Assembly (NCBI GenBank): GCA_041609715.1
Contig: JBFIQI010000094.1
Span: 1 to 9,315, forward strand
DNA from: JABDLF01 sp041609715
GTDB taxonomy: Bacteria; Pseudomonadota; Gammaproteobacteria; Steroidobacterales; JABDLF01
Reading direction: 5' to 3'
Length of the DNA: 9,315 bases
The position numbers were made by a program, and so were the translations under genes. Shown here one piece after another: positions 1 to 6,705 of this stretch (position 1 is its first letter; the number at the start of each line of letters is the position of its first letter). A model generated the notes under the pieces. That model saw only the letters and a program-made list of their open reading frames with translations. It had not been told where the DNA came from and did no database searches.

Positions 1-946
1 GCAGGCCCCGGTCGAATTGTTCCGCCGTGCGATACGTAAAGGCACGCGACGCCTGCAAGGCCGTGTACATGTCCGCGACTTTGCCCTGCATGAGGCCAAA
101 GCTCCCGATGGGACGATCAAACTGTTTGCGCTGGTTGAGGTAAGGCAAAACCTCATCCATGCAGGCCAGCATGATGCCGATGGGTCCGCCGGAGAGGACC
201 AGTCGCTCGGAGTCCAGGCCCTTCATCAGTATGTAGACGCCCTGGTTGACCTCTCCCAGTACGTTGGCGGCCGGGATACGGCAGTTTTCAAATACCAGTT
301 CGCAGGTGTTGGATCCGCGCATGCCCAGCTTGTCCAGCTTCTGGGCGGTACTGAATCCTTCCATGCCGCGTTCCACGATGAAAGCAGTGATGGACTGTGA
401 GCCGGCGGATTTTTCCGCACTACGCATGTACACCAGCAGCACCTGGGCTTCCGGGCCATTGGTTATCCACATCTTGGAGCCATTGGCAACCCACTCGTCG
501 CCGTCTTTTTTGGCCCGGCAAGTCATGGAGCCCACCACGTCGGATCCGGCACCGGATTCCGACATCGCCAGCGCCCCGACCCATTCACCGCTGCACAACT
601 TCGGCAGGAAACGCTGGCGCTGCTCTTCGCTGGCGTTGAGATAAAGGTTGTTAACGCAAAGATTGGAGTGCGCGGCGTAAGACAGGCCTACCGACGCCGA
701 GGCCCGCGAAATTTCTTCTGTCGCCACCACGTGGGCGAGATACCCCATGCCGCTGCCGCCATATTCTTCAGGCACCGTCATTCCCAGCAGGCCCAGTTCG
801 CCCATGCGCTGCCACAGTTGCTGGGGAAAGGCATTGTCGCGGTCAATGGCATCTGCCAGCGGCGCGATTTCGGCTTCGGCAAAACGCCGCACCGACTCGC
901 GCAGGAGATCTATTTCTTCATTGATGTGGGTATTGAATATGGACAC
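1..946 (-). CDS. ivd: Isovaleryl-CoA dehydrogenase (3' end beyond window)
   Basis: This FAD enzyme oxidises isovaleryl-CoA to 3-methylcrotonyl-CoA in leucine catabolism and passes electrons to electron-transfer flavoprotein. The 315 visible codons cover most of an acyl-CoA dehydrogenase of about 390 residues; the C-terminus lies off the left edge. The call rests on isovaleryl-specific segments recalled from human IVD: LSYAAHSNLCVN (88-99), flavin-site AMSESGAGSD (127-136) and WITNG (160-164), KLDKLGMRGSNTCEL (203-217), and GLDSERLVLSGGP (243-255). E247 in the last segment matches the IVD catalytic base on helix G, which separates IVD from short-chain acyl-CoA dehydrogenases. The start is a GTG preceded by GGAG (954-957) at 7 nt; no better in-frame start was seen. 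It lies 92 bp downstream of leucine dehydrogenase on the same strand, with a hairpin between. In pseudomonads the same gene is called liuA. Identity is very secure; the start is fairly secure. Confidence 0.95.
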   Translation of the reverse strand, partial: MSIFNTHINEEIDLLRESVRRFAEAEIAPLADAIDRDNAFPQQLWQRMGELGLLGMTVPEEYGGSGMGYLAHVVATEEISRASASVGLSYAAHSNLCVNNLYLNASEEQRQRFLPKLCSGEWVGALAMSESGAGSDVVGSMTCRAKKDGDEWVANGSKMWITNGPEAQVLLVYMRSAEKSAGSQSITAFIVERGMEGFSTAQKLDKLGMRGSNTCELVFENCRIPAANVLGEVNQGVYILMKGLDSERLVLSGGPIGIMLACMDEVLPYLNQRKQFDRPIGSFGLMQGKVADMYTALQASRAFTYRTAEQFDRGL

Positions 947-979
947 CCTGATGCTCCGTCGACAGCGATTGCAGATAAC

Positions 980-1005
980 AACGCCAGGTACCCGGACCTG
1001 GCGTT
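980..1005 (-). terminator. Intercistronic hairpin, possible terminator or attenuator
   Basis: A perfect 10-bp inverted repeat (980-989 with 996-1005, core CGCCAGGT/ACCTGGCG) encloses a 6-nt loop. It sits just after the leucine dehydrogenase stop and before the isovaleryl-CoA dehydrogenase start. Read on the minus strand, the stem is followed by a weak U run (GTTATC), so termination may be partial; on the plus strand a TTTT run (1004-1007) follows but no plus-strand gene ends here. It could instead be an RNA-stabilising or processing hairpin. Confidence 0.55.
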
Positions 1006-1038
1006 TTCAGTAGCCGTTGCCGGACCGCGCCCGACCCG

Positions 1039-2160
1039 TCAGTGACTGGCCGCGCCGGCACTCGGCGAGCGACCCGACAAGCGGTCCTTGTTCCGCCGGG
1101 TAAACGGTTTCTTGATATGTCCGATAGCGGCAATACGTTCCTCGGCCAGCCGGTCCGCTGCCTGCCAGCTTGGAATGCCATCGCGTTCGGCGATCCGGAA
1201 TATCTTGTCGATATTGCTGTAAATGGTGCTGACCAGCTGCGTTGCCCGCTTACGATTATAGCCCTGCAGCTCGATGGCCACATTCATCAGGCCACCGGCA
1301 TTGACTGCGTAATCGGGACCGTAAACGATGCCGCGCTTTTCCAGCGCCGTTCCCCACTCACCAGATTCCAGCTGGTTGTTGGCACTGCCGGCCACGATGT
1401 CGACTTTTAACCTTGGCACGGTGTTCTCGTTGATTACGCCACCCAGTGCACAGGGTGCAAAGACATCGGCATCGACATCATAAATGTCGTCCATGCCCAC
1501 GGCCTCGGCGCCCAGTTCATTTACCGTGCGTTTCACGCGATCCTCGTTGATGTCGCAAACGAAAACCTTGGCGCCTTCCTCGCGAAGCATTTTCACCAGG
1601 TGATAGCCAACACTGCCTACTCCCTGGACACTGAAAGTCTTGTCCTTGATCTTGGTACTGCCGTATTTCATGTTCAGGCATGCCCGAATGCCGCAAAGGG
1701 TGCCAAAGGCAGTGAACGGCGAGGGGTCGTCGCTGCCACCGTGGACCGGATGCACACCCACAACGCGGTCGGTTTCCTGGTAAATGTACTCCATGTCTTC
1801 GACCGTAGTACCGACATCCTCGGCCGTTATGTAGCGATGTCCGAGGCTGCCAATGAACCTGCCGAAGGAGCGAAACAGGGCCTCTGACTTGTCGATTTCA
1901 GGATCGCCGATAATGACCGCTTTGCCGCCACCAAGGTTGAGGCCCGCCACCGCGGCCTTGTAAGTCATGCCGCGTGACAGGCGCAGCACGTCGCGAAGCG
2001 CTTCATCTTCTGACGCATAGGGCCACATGCGCAGCCCGCCGAGCGCAGGCCCGAGTATGGTGTTGTGGATTGCCACGATCGCGCGCAGGCCGCTGACATC
2101 GCACTGAAAGAACACGACCTGTTCATGCCCCATGCGCTGCACTTCGTCGAAAAGCTTCAT
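1039..2160 (-). CDS. ldh: Leucine dehydrogenase (NAD-dependent)
   Basis: It reversibly deaminates L-leucine, and usually valine and isoleucine, to the 2-oxo acid with NAD+, releasing ammonia; it is cytosolic. The 373-residue protein matches the Glu/Leu/Phe/Val dehydrogenase family at close to the usual length. The catalytic domain shows GPALGGLRMW (37-46), substrate lysine K68 in MTYK, catalytic K80 in GLNLGGGK, and D115 in ITAEDVGTT. The NAD Rossmann loop is GVGSVG (180-185), followed by GSANNQL (258-264) and NAGGLMNVA (287-295). Of the pocket residues described for Bacillus-type enzymes, L40, A113 and V294 are kept, but position 291 is Leu rather than Val. The ATG at 2160 has AGGAG (2166-2170) at 5 nt. 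The frame stays open about 66 codons upstream, but homology begins at MKLFDE, so the longer form is rejected. It is divergent from icmF and upstream of ivd, fitting a branched-chain amino-acid catabolic locus. Confidence 0.96.
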   Translation of the reverse strand: MKLFDEVQRMGHEQVVFFQCDVSGLRAIVAIHNTILGPALGGLRMWPYASEDEALRDVLRLSRGMTYKAAVAGLNLGGGKAVIIGDPEIDKSEALFRSFGRFIGSLGHRYITAEDVGTTVEDMEYIYQETDRVVGVHPVHGGSDDPSPFTAFGTLCGIRACLNMKYGSTKIKDKTFSVQGVGSVGYHLVKMLREEGAKVFVCDINEDRVKRTVNELGAEAVGMDDIYDVDADVFAPCALGGVINENTVPRLKVDIVAGSANNQLESGEWGTALEKRGIVYGPDYAVNAGGLMNVAIELQGYNRKRATQLVSTIYSNIDKIFRIAERDGIPSWQAADRLAEERIAAIGHIKKPFTRRNKDRLSGRSPSAGAASH

Positions 2161-2351
2161 AGTTGCTCCTGAGAAAATTCTGCTGTTGTTCTTTCGGGCG
2201 ACCCCCTGACCAGCCTCCGGTCGGCAGTTGACTGGGTCGAAACGGTTTGCAGCCGAGCGGTAATTCCCGGACCTTCGGGACCAGCCCGCCTTTCGGATGC
2301 GGGTGGCGACGACAAGCTTTTCGCCCGCCCGGGCCACCCCACGGAAATCGG
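2161..2351 (-). promoter_or_regulatory. Long structured 5' leader of leucine dehydrogenase
   Basis: If transcription starts about 7 nt after the -10 box at 2358-2363, the leader is about 190 nt. It is GC-rich with several possible hairpins: GGGTGGC/GCCACCC (2301-2307 with 2333-2339), CCCGC/GCGGG (2285-2289 with 2299-2303, which overlaps and so competes with the first), TCCCG/CGGGA (2265-2269 with 2276-2280) and GACC/GGTC (2208-2211 with 2219-2222). The pairing is visible in the sequence. No known riboswitch class was recognised, and no leader peptide rich in branched-chain codons was seen. A regulatory role is inferred. Confidence 0.35.
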
Positions 2352-2357
2352 GCCGCA

Positions 2358-2386
2358 ATTATAGTCGCTGCAGACAGAAAAGACAG
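2358..2386 (-). promoter_or_regulatory. Candidate promoter of leucine dehydrogenase
   Basis: A perfect TATAAT -10 box lies at 2358-2363 on the minus strand. With a 17-bp spacer, the -35 position (2381-2386) reads CTGTCT, which matches only three of six consensus bases. The -35 is therefore weak and an activator may be needed. Confidence 0.5.
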
Positions 2387-2399
2387 ACGCAGGTCCACT

Positions 2400-2414
2400 T
2401 GTTGCAACGCAACA
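2400..2414. promoter_or_regulatory. Inverted repeat between divergent promoters (candidate operator)
   Basis: TGTTGC (2400-2405) and GCAACA (2409-2414) form a perfect 6-bp inverted repeat with a 3-bp centre. It lies between the two divergent -10 boxes, a plausible place for a regulator controlling both directions. The binding protein is unknown, and such a short repeat could occur by chance. Confidence 0.35.
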
Positions 2415-2422
2415 GTATTTAC

Positions 2423-2444
2423 CCGGGTGGATAGGTGCACCCGG
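2423..2444. promoter_or_regulatory. Inverted repeat abutting the icmF -10 box (candidate operator)
   Basis: CCGGGTG (2423-2429) and CACCCGG (2438-2444) form a perfect 7-bp inverted repeat around 8 bp. The right arm ends directly against the TATAAT box and the left arm covers the -35 position. This geometry would suit a repressor that blocks RNA polymerase, or an activator acting on a long spacer. It does not match the PsrA or LiuR site patterns as I recall them. Confidence 0.45.
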
Positions 2445-2450
2445 TATAAT
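2445..2450 (+). promoter_or_regulatory. -10 box of the icmF promoter
   Basis: A perfect TATAAT stands 38 bp before the icmF start. No acceptable -35 hexamer is found at 15-19 bp spacing (the region is CCCGGG-rich), so the promoter looks regulator-dependent. Expected transcription start is near 2457, giving a leader of about 30 nt. Confidence 0.5.
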
Positions 2451-2488
2451 GGCCTGCTGTTTACCGTCTTCACGAAAAAAAATTACCT

Positions 2489-5400
2489 ATGAGCACAGCC
2501 GCCAGCCGATTGCGCAAAGAACCCCAGGAACAGCAGTCCTCTCCGCTGCGCTTCATTACCGCGGCCTCGCTGTTCGACGGTCATGATGCGGCTATCAACA
2601 TCATCCGGCGCTTGCTGCAAGGCCATGGTGCCGAGGTGATCCACCTGGGTCACAACCGCAGCGTAGCCGAGGTAGTCAACGCGGCTCTGCAGGAAGATGC
2701 CGATGGCATTGCCGTGAGTTCCTACCAGGGCGGGCATGTGGAGTATTTCAAGTACATGGTCGACATGCTCAGGGAGCGGGGCGCGGATCACATCGCCGTG
2801 GTGGTCGGGGGCGGCGGCACCATAGCGCCCGAGGAAATCACGGATCTCGAAGCCTACGGCGTGGAAAAGATCTACACCCCGGACGACGGCATGCGCATGG
2901 GTCTCGACGGGATGATAGAAGACGTTTTCAAACGGGTACGGGCGCGCGTCCGTCCTGACTTCGTACCGGGGCCCTTGTCACCGGCCGAGGCCTTCCAGGT
3001 GGCCCGCAGCGTGAGCCTGCTGGAGGACGCGCTGGAGGCTCCCGAGCGCATCGAAGCTTTGCGCAAAACCTGGCGCGGTACGGCCAACAACCCGCCAGTG
3101 GTCGGCATCACTGGCACCGGGGGCGCGGGCAAGAGTAGCCTCACCGATGAATTGCTGAATCGGTTTCTGCGACACTTTCCCAACCGCCAGGTAGCGGTGC
3201 TGGCGGTGGATCCGACCCGGCGGCGCACCGGCGGCGCGCTACTGGGCGATCGCATTCGCATGAACAGCCTCGCCGACGAGCGAATTTACATGCGATCAAT
3301 TGCAACGCGCAGGCAACACCTGGCCACCAGCGCGGTATTGGCGGACAGCGTGCAATTGCTCAAGTATGCGGGCTTTGACCTGATTATTGTGGAAACCGCG
3401 GGCATTGGACAAAGCGATACCGAAGTTGTCGACCTGGTGGATCTTTCCCTGTATGTCATGACCAGCGATTACGGTGCGGCCAGCCAGCTCGAAAAAATCG
3501 ACATGCTGGATTTCGCGGATATCGTGGCGCTAAACAAGTTCGAGAAGCGCGGTGCCGAAGATGCGTTGCGAGACGTGCGTAAGCAGTGGAAACGCAATCG
3601 TCACGAATTCCAGATGCCGGATGACAAAGTCCCGGTGTTTCCAACCATCGCCAGCCAGTTCAATGATCCGGGTGTCAATCGCCTGTTCGCGCAACTCTGC
3701 CGGGCACTGCAGGCGAGCAAAAAAGATGGTGACTGGTCCCTGCAGGATCCGGGTCGAATGGAGGGTCACGGCAGGAGTGCAATTATTCCGCCGTCACGTT
3801 CACGCTATCTTGCGGAGATTGCCGAATCGGCGCGCGCGGTCGAGGCCAGCATCGAGGCACAGGCCAATGCCGCGAGCCTGGCCCAGGGTTGTTTCAGGGC
3901 GCTGCAGGCGCTGGGCGACAGCGCCCTGCCCGAAGCCCTGACGCCCTGCAAGACCAGCGACCAGGAGGCTGCTGGTGATTCCAGCCTGGCGGCGCTGCGC
4001 CGGCAGTACAACGAGGCCCTGGCGGAGCTACACGAAGAATCATGCCAGCTGCTGCGGGACTGGCCGCGGCGCCTGGGGGATGCACGCGCCGACCGCTACA
4101 GTTACCAAGTGCGCGGCCGCGAAATCAGCGGTGACAACTATGTAGAGACGCTGAGCCACCAGCGCATCCCCAAGATTGCCCTGCCGAACCTGTCCGACTG
4201 GGGTGACCAGTTACGGTTTCTGCTGCACGAGAACCTGCCCGGGGCCTACCCTTATACCGCCGGGGTTTATCCCTACCGCCGTGAGCAGGAGGATCCCACG
4301 CGCATGTTCGCCGGCGAGGGCACGCCGGAGCGCACCAATCGTCGTTTTCATTACCTGTCTGCCGGGCATCCTGCCACCCGCCTGTCCACTGCCTTCGATT
4401 CGGTTACGCTTTATGGTGAAGATCCGGATCCGCGGCCGGATATCTACGGGCGTATCGGCAATTCCGGCGTATCCGTGGCCACCCTGGACGACATGAAAAA
4501 ACTGTTTTCCGGCTTTGATCTGTGCGCGCCCACGACCTCGGTGTCCATGACTATCAATGGTCCGGCGCCCATGATCCTGGCGATGTTCCTGAACGCCGCA
4601 GTTGACCAGCAGGTCGAGAGGCACCTGCGCAGTAGCGGCCAGTGGCAGGCCGCCGAGAAAAAAATCGCCGCCCTGTATGGCGATCGCACGCGGCCGCACT
4701 ACGACGGGGAGCTGCCACCGGGCAACGACGGTTTTGGCCTCGGCTTGCTGGGTGTGAGCGGCGACCAGGTCGTGGACCGGCAAACCTATGCACGAATTGC
4801 CGCGGAAACTCTGACCCAGGTGCGCGGCACGGTGCAGGCGGATATCCTCAAGGAAGACCAGGCGCAGAATACCTGTATCTTTTCTACCGAGTTTGCCATG
4901 CGCATGATGGGTGATGTACAGGCTTATTTCATCGACCACGGAATTCGCAATTTTTACAGCGTGTCGATCAGCGGATACCACATCGCCGAGGCAGGCGCCA
5001 ACCCTGTATCGCAGCTGGCGTTCACGCTGGCCAACGGTTTTACAATCGTCGAATATTATCTTTCCAGGGGCATGTCGATAGACGACTTTGCGCCCAACCT
5101 GAGTTTCTTTTTTTCCAACGGAATGGACCCGGAGTACGCCGTCATCGGGCGTGTGGCCCGGCGTATCTGGGCGCGCGCCATGCGCGAGATCTACAAGGCT
5201 GATCCGCGCAGCCAGATGCTCAAATACCATATTCAGACTTCGGGCCGCAGCCTGCATGCCCAGGAAATCCAGTTCAATGACATTCGCACGACGCTGCAGG
5301 CGCTGTACGCGCTGTTTGATAATTGCAACAGCCTGCACACCAATGCTTTCGACGAGGCCCTGACCACGCCCACCGAAGCCTCGGTGCGGCGCGCCATGGC

Positions 5401-5929
5401 CATCCAGATGATCATCAATAAAGAGCTGGGCCTCAATAAGAACCAGAACCCCTTCCAGGGCTCGTTCATTATCGAAGAGCTTACGCGCATCGTGGAAGCA
5501 GCGGTTTACGAGGAATTCGAACGCATATCCGAGCGCGGTGGGGTACTTGGCGCCATGGAGACCATGTATCAGCGCGGCAAGATCCAGGAAGAGAGTCTCT
5601 ACTACGAATCCCGAAAGCACGATGGCAGCCTGCCCATCGTCGGTGTCAATACCTTCCGGGCGTCTGATAGCGAAGCGTCAGAGGATGTTTCTATACCGGA
5701 GCTGATACGCTCGACGGAGGGAGAAAAGCAGCGCCAGGTGACAGCACTGCGTAACTTCCAGCAACGCCACGAGTCCGAAGCCGCGACGGTGCTGAATGAT
5801 CTGCAAACCACCGCGGCCGATGGCGGCAACGTATTCGCGGCCCTGATGCTGGCCACCAGGACCTGCTCCCTGGGCCAGATCAGCCACGCGCTTTACGAAG
5901 TTGGCGGCCAGTACCGTCGCAACATGTGA
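2489..5929 (+). CDS. icmF: Fused isobutyryl-CoA mutase (IcmF), B12- and GTP-dependent
   Basis: IcmF uses adenosylcobalamin radicals to interconvert isobutyryl-CoA and n-butyryl-CoA, and carries its own G-protein chaperone for cofactor loading. The protein has 1146 residues, close to known IcmF lengths. Residues about 20-150 form the B12-binding domain, with DGHDAA (30-35, H32 the axial ligand) and GGGG (107-110). Residues about 200-410 form the MeaB-like GTPase: Walker A GTGGAGKSS (209-217), ETAGIGQSD (302-310), NKFE (349-352). After a linker (about 410-540) the mutase barrel and C-terminal part follow, with ENLPGAYPYTAGVYPYRRE (581-599) and SISGYHIAEAG (826-836, H831 matching the MCM catalytic His). 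F607 (TRMFAGE) and Q793 (AQNTC) match the isobutyryl-specific Phe/Gln pair; methylmalonyl-CoA mutase has Tyr/Arg. The ATG lacks a Shine-Dalgarno sequence; an A8 run (2475-2482) precedes it. It is divergent from ldh and probably co-transcribed with the next gene. Confidence 0.97.
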   Translation: MSTAASRLRKEPQEQQSSPLRFITAASLFDGHDAAINIIRRLLQGHGAEVIHLGHNRSVAEVVNAALQEDADGIAVSSYQGGHVEYFKYMVDMLRERGADHIAVVVGGGGTIAPEEITDLEAYGVEKIYTPDDGMRMGLDGMIEDVFKRVRARVRPDFVPGPLSPAEAFQVARSVSLLEDALEAPERIEALRKTWRGTANNPPVVGITGTGGAGKSSLTDELLNRFLRHFPNRQVAVLAVDPTRRRTGGALLGDRIRMNSLADERIYMRSIATRRQHLATSAVLADSVQLLKYAGFDLIIVETAGIGQSDTEVVDLVDLSLYVMTSDYGAASQLEKIDMLDFADIVALNKFEKRGAEDALRDVRKQWKRNRHEFQMPDDKVPVFPTIASQFNDPGVNRLFAQLCRALQASKKDGDWSLQDPGRMEGHGRSAIIPPSRSRYLAEIAESARAVEASIEAQANAASLAQGCFRALQALGDSALPEALTPCKTSDQEAAGDSSLAALRRQYNEALAELHEESCQLLRDWPRRLGDARADRYSYQVRGREISGDNYVETLSHQRIPKIALPNLSDWGDQLRFLLHENLPGAYPYTAGVYPYRREQEDPTRMFAGEGTPERTNRRFHYLSAGHPATRLSTAFDSVTLYGEDPDPRPDIYGRIGNSGVSVATLDDMKKLFSGFDLCAPTTSVSMTINGPAPMILAMFLNAAVDQQVERHLRSSGQWQAAEKKIAALYGDRTRPHYDGELPPGNDGFGLGLLGVSGDQVVDRQTYARIAAETLTQVRGTVQADILKEDQAQNTCIFSTEFAMRMMGDVQAYFIDHGIRNFYSVSISGYHIAEAGANPVSQLAFTLANGFTIVEYYLSRGMSIDDFAPNLSFFFSNGMDPEYAVIGRVARRIWARAMREIYKADPRSQMLKYHIQTSGRSLHAQEIQFNDIRTTLQALYALFDNCNSLHTNAFDEALTTPTEASVRRAMAIQMIINKELGLNKNQNPFQGSFIIEELTRIVEAAVYEEFERISERGGVLGAMETMYQRGKIQEESLYYESRKHDGSLPIVGVNTFRASDSEASEDVSIPELIRSTEGEKQRQVTALRNFQQRHESEAATVLNDLQTTAADGGNVFAALMLATRTCSLGQISHALYEVGGQYRRNM

Positions 5930-5960
5930 TGTCATTGCGTGCCGCTGACACCCTGCGCCC

Positions 5961-6701
5961 ATGACGCAACAGTCGCCCTTTAACGAGCAGGGTTATATCG
6001 CGGCCGGACTGCGCGGCGCCGCGGGCGAAGAACAGCTGAGGGATGTGCCGGCCGGGCTGTATATATCGCGTCGCTCCCTGCCGCCCGGGGTGGTGGTCAT
6101 TGAGGATTTCCTGTCCGCGGGTCGGCGGCACAAGCTGGTGGCATACGCGGCCGGCCAGCCGGGCAGGCCGTCGACCGTCCAGGCCGCCGGGGCAGCCGCC
6201 GGCGCGGCTGAAACGCGATTGTCGGCTGACCGCGTTACCGACTATATCGAGATCGACGGGGTGGCCAGCGAGGTGCACGGCGTGCTGCGCGACGTATTCG
6301 TGCGCCAGCTTGGGCCGCACTACGGTAAGACTATTGAGTGGTACGAAAAACCGGAGCTACTGCGTTACCGCTCCGGTGGTCACTACAGTCCCCACGCCGA
6401 CTCGGAAAACTGGGATCCGCAAACCCGCACCTGGGTCCGCGCCATGGACCGCGACTACAGCATGCTGCTGTACCTGAATGACGACTTTGAAGGCGGCAGT
6501 CTGAGCTTCCCCAATTTTGGCCTGCGGCTGCAGCCTGCCGCCGGCATGCTGGTGGCTTTTCCGGCTGATCATCGTTATGTGCATTGTGCAGAGCCCACCG
6601 AGGCCGGCCAGCGCCTGGTGCTGGTCTGCTGGTGTGCAGCGCAAGGCAGCTCCAGGGTGGGTAACGCGCCACCACCGGGCGCCACCTTGCTCAGCGAATA
6701 G
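5961..6701 (+). CDS. 2-oxoglutarate/Fe(II) oxygenase, prolyl-4-hydroxylase-like
   Basis: This is a predicted non-haem iron oxygenase using O2 and 2-oxoglutarate to hydroxylate an unknown substrate. The double-stranded beta-helix core covers roughly residues 100-226. The iron triad is H145 and D147 in YSPHADS plus H208 in HRYVHCAEP; R218 (GQRLVLVC) is placed to bind 2-oxoglutarate. YRSGGHYSPHAD and YLNDDFEGGSLSFP are typical of the P4Hc group. The N-terminal 50 residues and an Ala/Gly-rich stretch (about 71-83) are less conserved in look. There is no signal peptide, so it is cytosolic. It starts 31 bp after icmF with no terminator seen, so it is probably in the same transcript. ATG 5961 is the first start after an in-frame TGA but has no Shine-Dalgarno sequence; GTG 6045 is a possible shorter start. 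The family is secure; the substrate (protein prolyl, free amino acid or other) is unknown. Confidence 0.88.
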   Translation: MTQQSPFNEQGYIAAGLRGAAGEEQLRDVPAGLYISRRSLPPGVVVIEDFLSAGRRHKLVAYAAGQPGRPSTVQAAGAAAGAAETRLSADRVTDYIEIDGVASEVHGVLRDVFVRQLGPHYGKTIEWYEKPELLRYRSGGHYSPHADSENWDPQTRTWVRAMDRDYSMLLYLNDDFEGGSLSFPNFGLRLQPAAGMLVAFPADHRYVHCAEPTEAGQRLVLVCWCAAQGSSRVGNAPPPGATLLSE

Positions 6702-6705
6702 AAGC

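Noticed and set aside
1004..1007. Hairpin at 980-1005 as a plus-strand terminator
   Set aside because: The TTTT run suits the plus strand, but no plus-strand gene is supported upstream of it.
2161..2351. Cobalamin, TPP or glycine riboswitch in the ldh leader
   Set aside because: The conserved core motifs of these classes were not found on either strand.
2161..2358. N-terminal extension of leucine dehydrogenase of 66 codons in the same open frame
   Set aside because: Family homology starts exactly at MKLFDE, AGGAG lies 5 nt before that ATG, and the extension would overlap the -10 box. Its composition looks like untranslated GC-rich DNA.
3939..4109. Possible recent insertion in the IcmF linker (residues about 484-540)
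   Set aside because: Homologues also have a variable helical linker between the GTPase and mutase parts; the total length is normal and base composition does not change.
4211..5620. 469-codon open frame antisense to icmF
   Set aside because: It is a shadow of codon bias in a high-GC gene; it lies wholly inside a secure CDS and shows no recognisable domain.
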